DNA of 64,000 bases from Atherix ibis (Eukaryota > Arthropoda > Insecta > Diptera > Athericidae), in contig OY282607.1 of assembly GCA_958298945.1 (NCBI GenBank), forward strand, positions 30,016,500-30,080,499, given 5' to 3'. Positions 60,521 through 64,000 of the stretch are shown here, piece after piece (position 1 is the stretch's first letter; each line of letters starts with the position of its first letter). The notes under the pieces were generated by a model. That model saw only the letters and a program-made list of their open reading frames with translations, searched no databases and was not told where the DNA came from. The position numbers and the translations under genes were made by a program.

Positions 60521-60825
60521 CGAGGTCTGTTCAAAAAGTATCGCGAATTTATTGTTTTTTTCAAAAAATATTTATTTATTCATGAATATCTATTTTTTCC
60601 CCTTCAAAGTAATCCCCACCATTTTTTGTGATCTTGTTCAGCTCCTCCTTGCCGTCTTTATCTCCTCAATCGTAGCGTAGCGTCGTCTTTTCATGTGGCT
60701 CTTCAGTTTCGGGAACAAAAAAAAGTCACAGGGGGCCAGATCTGGGGAATACGGTTGCTGCGGCATTATAAATGTGTTATTATTGGCCAAAAATTCGCGC
60801 ACAAGCAACAATGCGTGAGCATGGG
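60521..60825 (-). mobile_element. CGAGGTCTGTTC-family mariner, 3' end only
   Basis: TA at 60519-60520, then CGAGGTCTGTTCAAAAAGTA and the 3' untranslated region. The transposase C-terminal coding strand (stop side) then reads leftward from about 60580. Homology stops at gcgtgagcatggg (60825), where the errantivirus LTR seems to begin. The rest of this mariner is either deleted or lies beyond the retroelement, outside the window. Confidence 0.82.
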
Positions 60826-61191
60826 AATTTTAGTTTTAATTTTAAATAGTAAATAAAAAAAACTGCTGTAAGTTTTAGTTTTAATTTTTCAAATGAGATG
60901 TTTATTTAATAAGGACTGAACTAGAACTGACTTTACAATGCGTTGTTGAAATTGGGAAACCAGTTTTACTAGCGAGTACTGTTAGAGCTGCACCGGTTTC
61001 ATTGTAAAGCCAGTCGATGGAGTAATTTTAAAATGTGCATCTACTTATAATTATTACAATTGGCTTGGACATTTATATGCTGATAAAGAGAAATATGAAA
61101 TTCTTATTATTTGATTCCATATTTCTGTTTTAAATCACCGACATTTGCATTCCTTAAAATATTAAGTTCTATATCGTTATCCGATATAACT
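60826..61191 (-). repeat. inferred 3' LTR of the errantivirus (about 366 bp)
   Basis: On the minus strand the LTR would start AGTTATATCGG at 61191, directly after a purine tract, and end ...AAATT at 60826, beside mariner sequence. AGT...ATT-like ends are usual for errantiviruses. A TATAAGTAG box lies at 61041-61049 and an AATAAA polyadenylation signal at 60901-60906, both on the minus strand and in the right order. The 5' LTR, which would confirm the limits, is outside the window. Confidence 0.65.
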
Positions 61192-61204
61192 CCTCCCATC
61201 TTCG
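61192..61204 (-). other. polypurine tract for plus-strand priming
   Basis: The minus strand reads cgaagatgggagg immediately before the LTR start AGTTA. This is the expected place for the primer of second-strand synthesis. Confidence 0.6.
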
Positions 61205-61221
61205 TTTTAGGATTCTCCTGG

Positions 61222-61341
61222 ATCCTATTTTCTACTTTAACTTTAACATTTTGTAATAATAAAATAATCCTATTTTCTACTTTAACTTTAACATTTTGTA
61301 ATAATAAAATAATCCTATTTTCTACTTTAACTTTAACATAA
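61222..61341. repeat. tandem 45-bp repeat, 2.7 copies
   Basis: Units start at 61222, 61267 and 61312 (each atcctattttctactttaac...). The first two are virtually identical; the third is cut at about 61340. The array lies between the purine tract and the env 3' end. Confidence 0.93.
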
Positions 61342-62699
61342 AATAATAATTATCAAAATTAATATAATGACAAAGGTTCCAAAACTATAATTTACAATTT
61401 TATGATATTTAAGTTCTTTGATCAGCTTTATATTCTCAATTGTTTCCATTTCAAATTTTTTTAAATTTAATGCTTTCGTTAAAATTAGATACAGTAATTT
61501 CTTTGGGAATAATAAATTGTTCCACATACTTAAATACATTGTTACTGTATATATTATTATTAATTATCAACGTACAATTGCTGTAAGTTATAAAATAATT
61601 ACCATTTAATAAGAACTTTCTTTCGTCACAAGTTGAATTGAAGCTTTTATTTTTAAAGGTTTTTATAATTAACATATAATCAACTAGCTCAATTATTTCT
61701 TCTTCGTTATTTTCTTTTGTCTTACAATTACGTTTAAGAGCGCAATGTTTGCTTAATTTTAGTTCTTTAAGAGATGAATTTTTTATATAGGTATAAGTTT
61801 TATTTTTATATTCTACAATATATTCTGGATCTGCATTAATTTCGATCAAATACTTATTTGAGATTGGAATCAATAATTTTTTATTTAACTTAATTACTTC
61901 TACAGGTAGTTTAATTGCAAAAATGATTAATTCTTCATTGAATCTCGCTAAACCTAGCTTAATATCGAGAAGTTTATTAAAATCTATATTATATGTATTG
62001 ATTTCCTCACTAGTTAGGATATTTGGCTGAAATATACCTAATCTAGCCGAAGCAATATTTTGTTGAATTAAATCTACATGGTCTTGTATTATATTAAGTC
62101 TAAACATATATTCTATGAATAGATTCTTAGCTATTATATTTTCAGTTAATTTTTTTTTTTTTTTTAATTTCCTTTATTCTTAAAGTTACTTCTTCTCTGT
62201 CCGATTGAATAATATTTTTCAAATTTATAAATGTTTTATTAAAAGCATCGTTTATTTTTATTTGTTGATTCATATTATTAATTATTTGGTTATTATTTTT
62301 GTCAGTTATTAGGAAATGATTTTCTATGTCCTGTCTATCGTCGTCATCCATTGTTCCATAAATCCATCTCATTAAAGTTCCCATACCATTAAATAAACCA
62401 CGTTTAAATCGATGGGGCATTATGGTGTGAATTTTATTTTTAATATCATTTACTTTACGTTTAAGCAATTCTTTCCGGTCTCTAATGAAATCTAATAAGT
62501 CAACTGTTTTTCCAAAATCGTCAAGAATTCCCGAGATTTCCATTGGATTTATTACGTGTAAAATTATGTCGTACTTACTTACGACTTCGACTACGTCTAC
62601 CTGGATTTCCACATAACCTAAGTTTGAATCAATTTTCTCTATTGTCAGAGATTGTTGTGTCAGCGGTATTGTCGTCAATATTAATAAGCATATTATCAT
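61333..62699 (-). pseudogene. env: errantivirus env, broken at two homopolymer runs
   Basis: Env is the membrane fusion protein of errantiviruses, related to baculovirus F. The minus-strand ATG is at 62697-62699, overlapping the end of pol by about 70 bp, and a hydrophobic signal peptide follows at once. A furin-type site RFKR (62400-62411) is followed by GLFNGMG, the usual start of the fusion subunit. The frame breaks at a T17-18 run on the plus strand (about 62148-62165) and resumes one frame over to about 61460. There it breaks again at a T7 run (near 61457), and the last piece carries a transmembrane segment ending in an Ile/Leu-rich stretch near 61333. Each break is a one-base shift. No intact protein is encoded here. 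Env is normally made from a spliced RNA, which I cannot test. Confidence 0.85.
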
Positions 62700-64000
62700 C
62701 TTCAATACCTGCGAATTTTAAAGGCCTTTTAATATTATTTTCATGTACGTTTTTTAACTTAAATTTTCTAAATTTAGGCTGTTCCTTATGTCTTAAACTA
62801 ATATAATTCTTAATAAAACCTTCCTCCCTGTTTTCTTGATATTCCTCTCTATCCTTATTTAACTTATCTATAACTTGTTTCTTTTTATTATCTATTCTAT
62901 TTTTAATAACAGTAAAATCAACTAATTTGTTTTGTACATTTAAAGGGGTTGTTTTAATTGTAGAATGATAGTTTTTATTATAAAATTCTAAAGCGTTCAG
63001 AATTTGAGTTTTGATATTTACTTTATTTTCTAAATTTAATACTCTTATTCTTTCCGTCAAAGTGTTATTTAACCTCTCTATATCTGCATTGCCTGTATGA
63101 CTGTTTGGCTTTACAAAATGAACTTCTATATTTTTTTCTTTGAAAAAATCTCTAATGTTAATGGTATTAAATTCGTTGTCACATACAAACTTTTTAATAG
63201 TCCCTTTAATGGCGAGAAAATGTTTAATTTTTTCGATTAAAGTCTTAGAATTCCTATCTTCTAAATAAAAACATACGGCATGTTTTGAAAATTTATCTAT
63301 AAAAATTATAAATGCATGTTTACTGTTTACGTAAGTATCTACATGTACTATTTCGTTAATGTCGGAAGGCGTTTCAGTAAAATGAAATTTTTTCTTGATA
63401 GGGTTTCTATCATATTTGGCAGCAGTACATAAATCGCAATTATTGACTACTTTATTAATTAAAATTTTTAAATCTGGATAATAAATTTTATGCTTAATAC
63501 CCTCGTAAGTCGCTATCATTCCTGAATGTCCTGTTTCATTTTTATGAAACAGTGAAATCTGTTTAATTGCTTCTTCCTCAGTTTTCATATCCTGTGCGTA
63601 ATAACTACATTTGATAAATTTCACATTTTTATCCTTTTTAAAAAATTCAATTAATTTTGTTTGAACTTTATTATAATCTGTATCAGGCAATTCAGAATAA
63701 ATTGCAATCTTACCTGTATTGATATATCTTCGGATAATATCTACTAGGCTTGTTTCCCCCGAAATGTCATTTTTGTCAATATAAATTTTTTTCTTATTTA
63801 AAACTTCCTCATACTCTTTTTCCTTTAGTTCTACTATAATAATCTGAGTTTTGAAGCGATTAACGATCGTTTCAAGTATGGGTATATGGTCAATTAAATT
63901 TTCTTGCTGTGAATGCACCGTTTGCACTTCCATTGATTCGTTAGAGTTTATTACGTTTATTTCTTTACTATCTTGATTAATTCTACTTAAAAAGTCAGCT
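62629..64000 (-). CDS. pol: errantivirus pol, integrase part (5' end outside window)
   Basis: The minus-strand frame is open from the edge (reading ADFLSRI at once, the usual end of the RNase H region) to its stop at 62629. About 20 residues later comes an ATG at 63931-63933, not a true start because the frame is already open. Counting from that Met, the zinc-binding H-x5-H-x29-C-x2-C motif lies at residues 130-169, and the catalytic core has Asp199 (VHVDTYV), Asp252 (VCDNEFN) and Glu286 (ADIERLNN), spaced D-x33-E. A basic C-terminal tail follows. All catalytic residues are present. Integrase joins the reverse-transcribed DNA to host DNA. The frame is intact across the window, so the break in env is the only damage visible. 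Confidence 0.92.
   Translation of the reverse strand, partial: ADFLSRINQDSKEINVINSNESMEVQTVHSQQENLIDHIPILETIVNRFKTQIIIVELKEKEYEEVLNKKKIYIDKNDISGETSLVDIIRRYINTGKIAIYSELPDTDYNKVQTKLIEFFKKDKNVKFIKCSYYAQDMKTEEEAIKQISLFHKNETGHSGMIATYEGIKHKIYYPDLKILINKVVNNCDLCTAAKYDRNPIKKKFHFTETPSDINEIVHVDTYVNSKHAFIIFIDKFSKHAVCFYLEDRNSKTLIEKIKHFLAIKGTIKKFVCDNEFNTINIRDFFKEKNIEVHFVKPNSHTGNADIERLNNTLTERIRVLNLENKVNIKTQILNALEFYNKNYHSTIKTTPLNVQNKLVDFTVIKNRIDNKKKQVIDKLNKDREEYQENREEGFIKNYISLRHKEQPKFRKFKLKNVHENNIKRPLKFAGIEDDNMLINIDDNTADTTISDNREN

Larger units (their letters stand above)
60826..64000 (-). mobile_element. errantivirus (gypsy-type LTR retroelement), 3' part
   Basis: Minus-strand order from the right edge: the end of the reverse transcriptase/RNase H linker, integrase, an overlapping env, a purine tract and a 3' LTR. 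This is the layout of insect errantiviruses (Ty3/gypsy with env). The 5' LTR, gag and most of pol lie beyond the window. It is an endogenous copy with env out of frame. Confidence 0.9.

Noticed and set aside
61111..61341. Plus-strand protein with a 15-residue repeat
   Set aside because: It is produced by the 45-bp DNA tandem repeat between env and the LTR, on the wrong strand for the retroelement.
61222..61341. CRISPR-like direct repeats
   Set aside because: Head-to-tail units without spacers, in a eukaryotic retroelement.

Overview
This window looks like an insect chromosome, probably a fly, and it is close to a pure transposon graveyard. The evidence is the strongly A+T-rich background, the dense and mixed Tc1/mariner fauna, non-LTR retrotransposon pieces of jockey-like and other types, and an errantivirus (insect gypsy-type retroelement) at the right edge. 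I found no host gene that I would defend. Two or three open frames (13.2, 21.8-22.4 and 50.6 kb) are the only candidates that are not obviously transposon-derived. I saw no tRNA, rRNA or CRISPR array.

Layout, left to right. 0.36-1.3 kb: broken DD41D-type transposase. 4.81-7.35 kb: Mos1-like (mauritiana) mariner split by a 1480-bp element that has an exact 8-bp target duplication, inverted ends and a THAP-like exon. 7.4-7.9 kb: second DD41D remnant. 11.3-12.5 kb: three mariner fragments, one with both ends copied from the 5' end of its family. 14.0-15.2 kb: second Mos1-like mariner. 17.5 kb: DD41D remnant. 18.4-20.3 kb: jockey-like LINE split by another mariner with 5' ends on both sides. 23.2-23.6 kb: mariner remnant. 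25.4-26.5 kb: irritans-like mariner. 28.6-29.8 kb: third Mos1-like mariner. 29.9-31.0 kb: LINE fragment followed by a DD41D remnant. 34.1-34.8 kb: mariner remnant. 35.1-36.4 kb: third LINE family. 38.6-39.3 kb: mariner remnant. 39.78-41.18 kb: best preserved irritans-like mariner, with a 359-codon open frame but the second catalytic Asp replaced by Tyr. 43.6-44.7 kb: second jockey-like fragment. 45.3-46.6 kb: second copy of the LINE seen at 29.9 kb. 46.73-48.04, 51.14-51.99, 54.97-55.83 and 60.52-60.83 kb: further copies of the mariner family with end CGAGGTCTGTTC. 52.3 and 56.1 kb: DD41D remnants. 60.83-64.0 kb: errantivirus 3' half on the minus strand (3' LTR, purine tract, env, integrase), inserted in or beside the last mariner.

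The useful biology is evolutionary: nested insertions give relative ages, one mariner family spread as internally deleted derivatives that share one deletion junction, and two of its copies were rebuilt as inverted structures. The errantivirus has intact integrase motifs to the window edge, but its env is out of frame at two A-runs. No gene here forms a cellular pathway with another. Start positions and boundaries of the decayed elements are estimates from reading frames, not from alignment.
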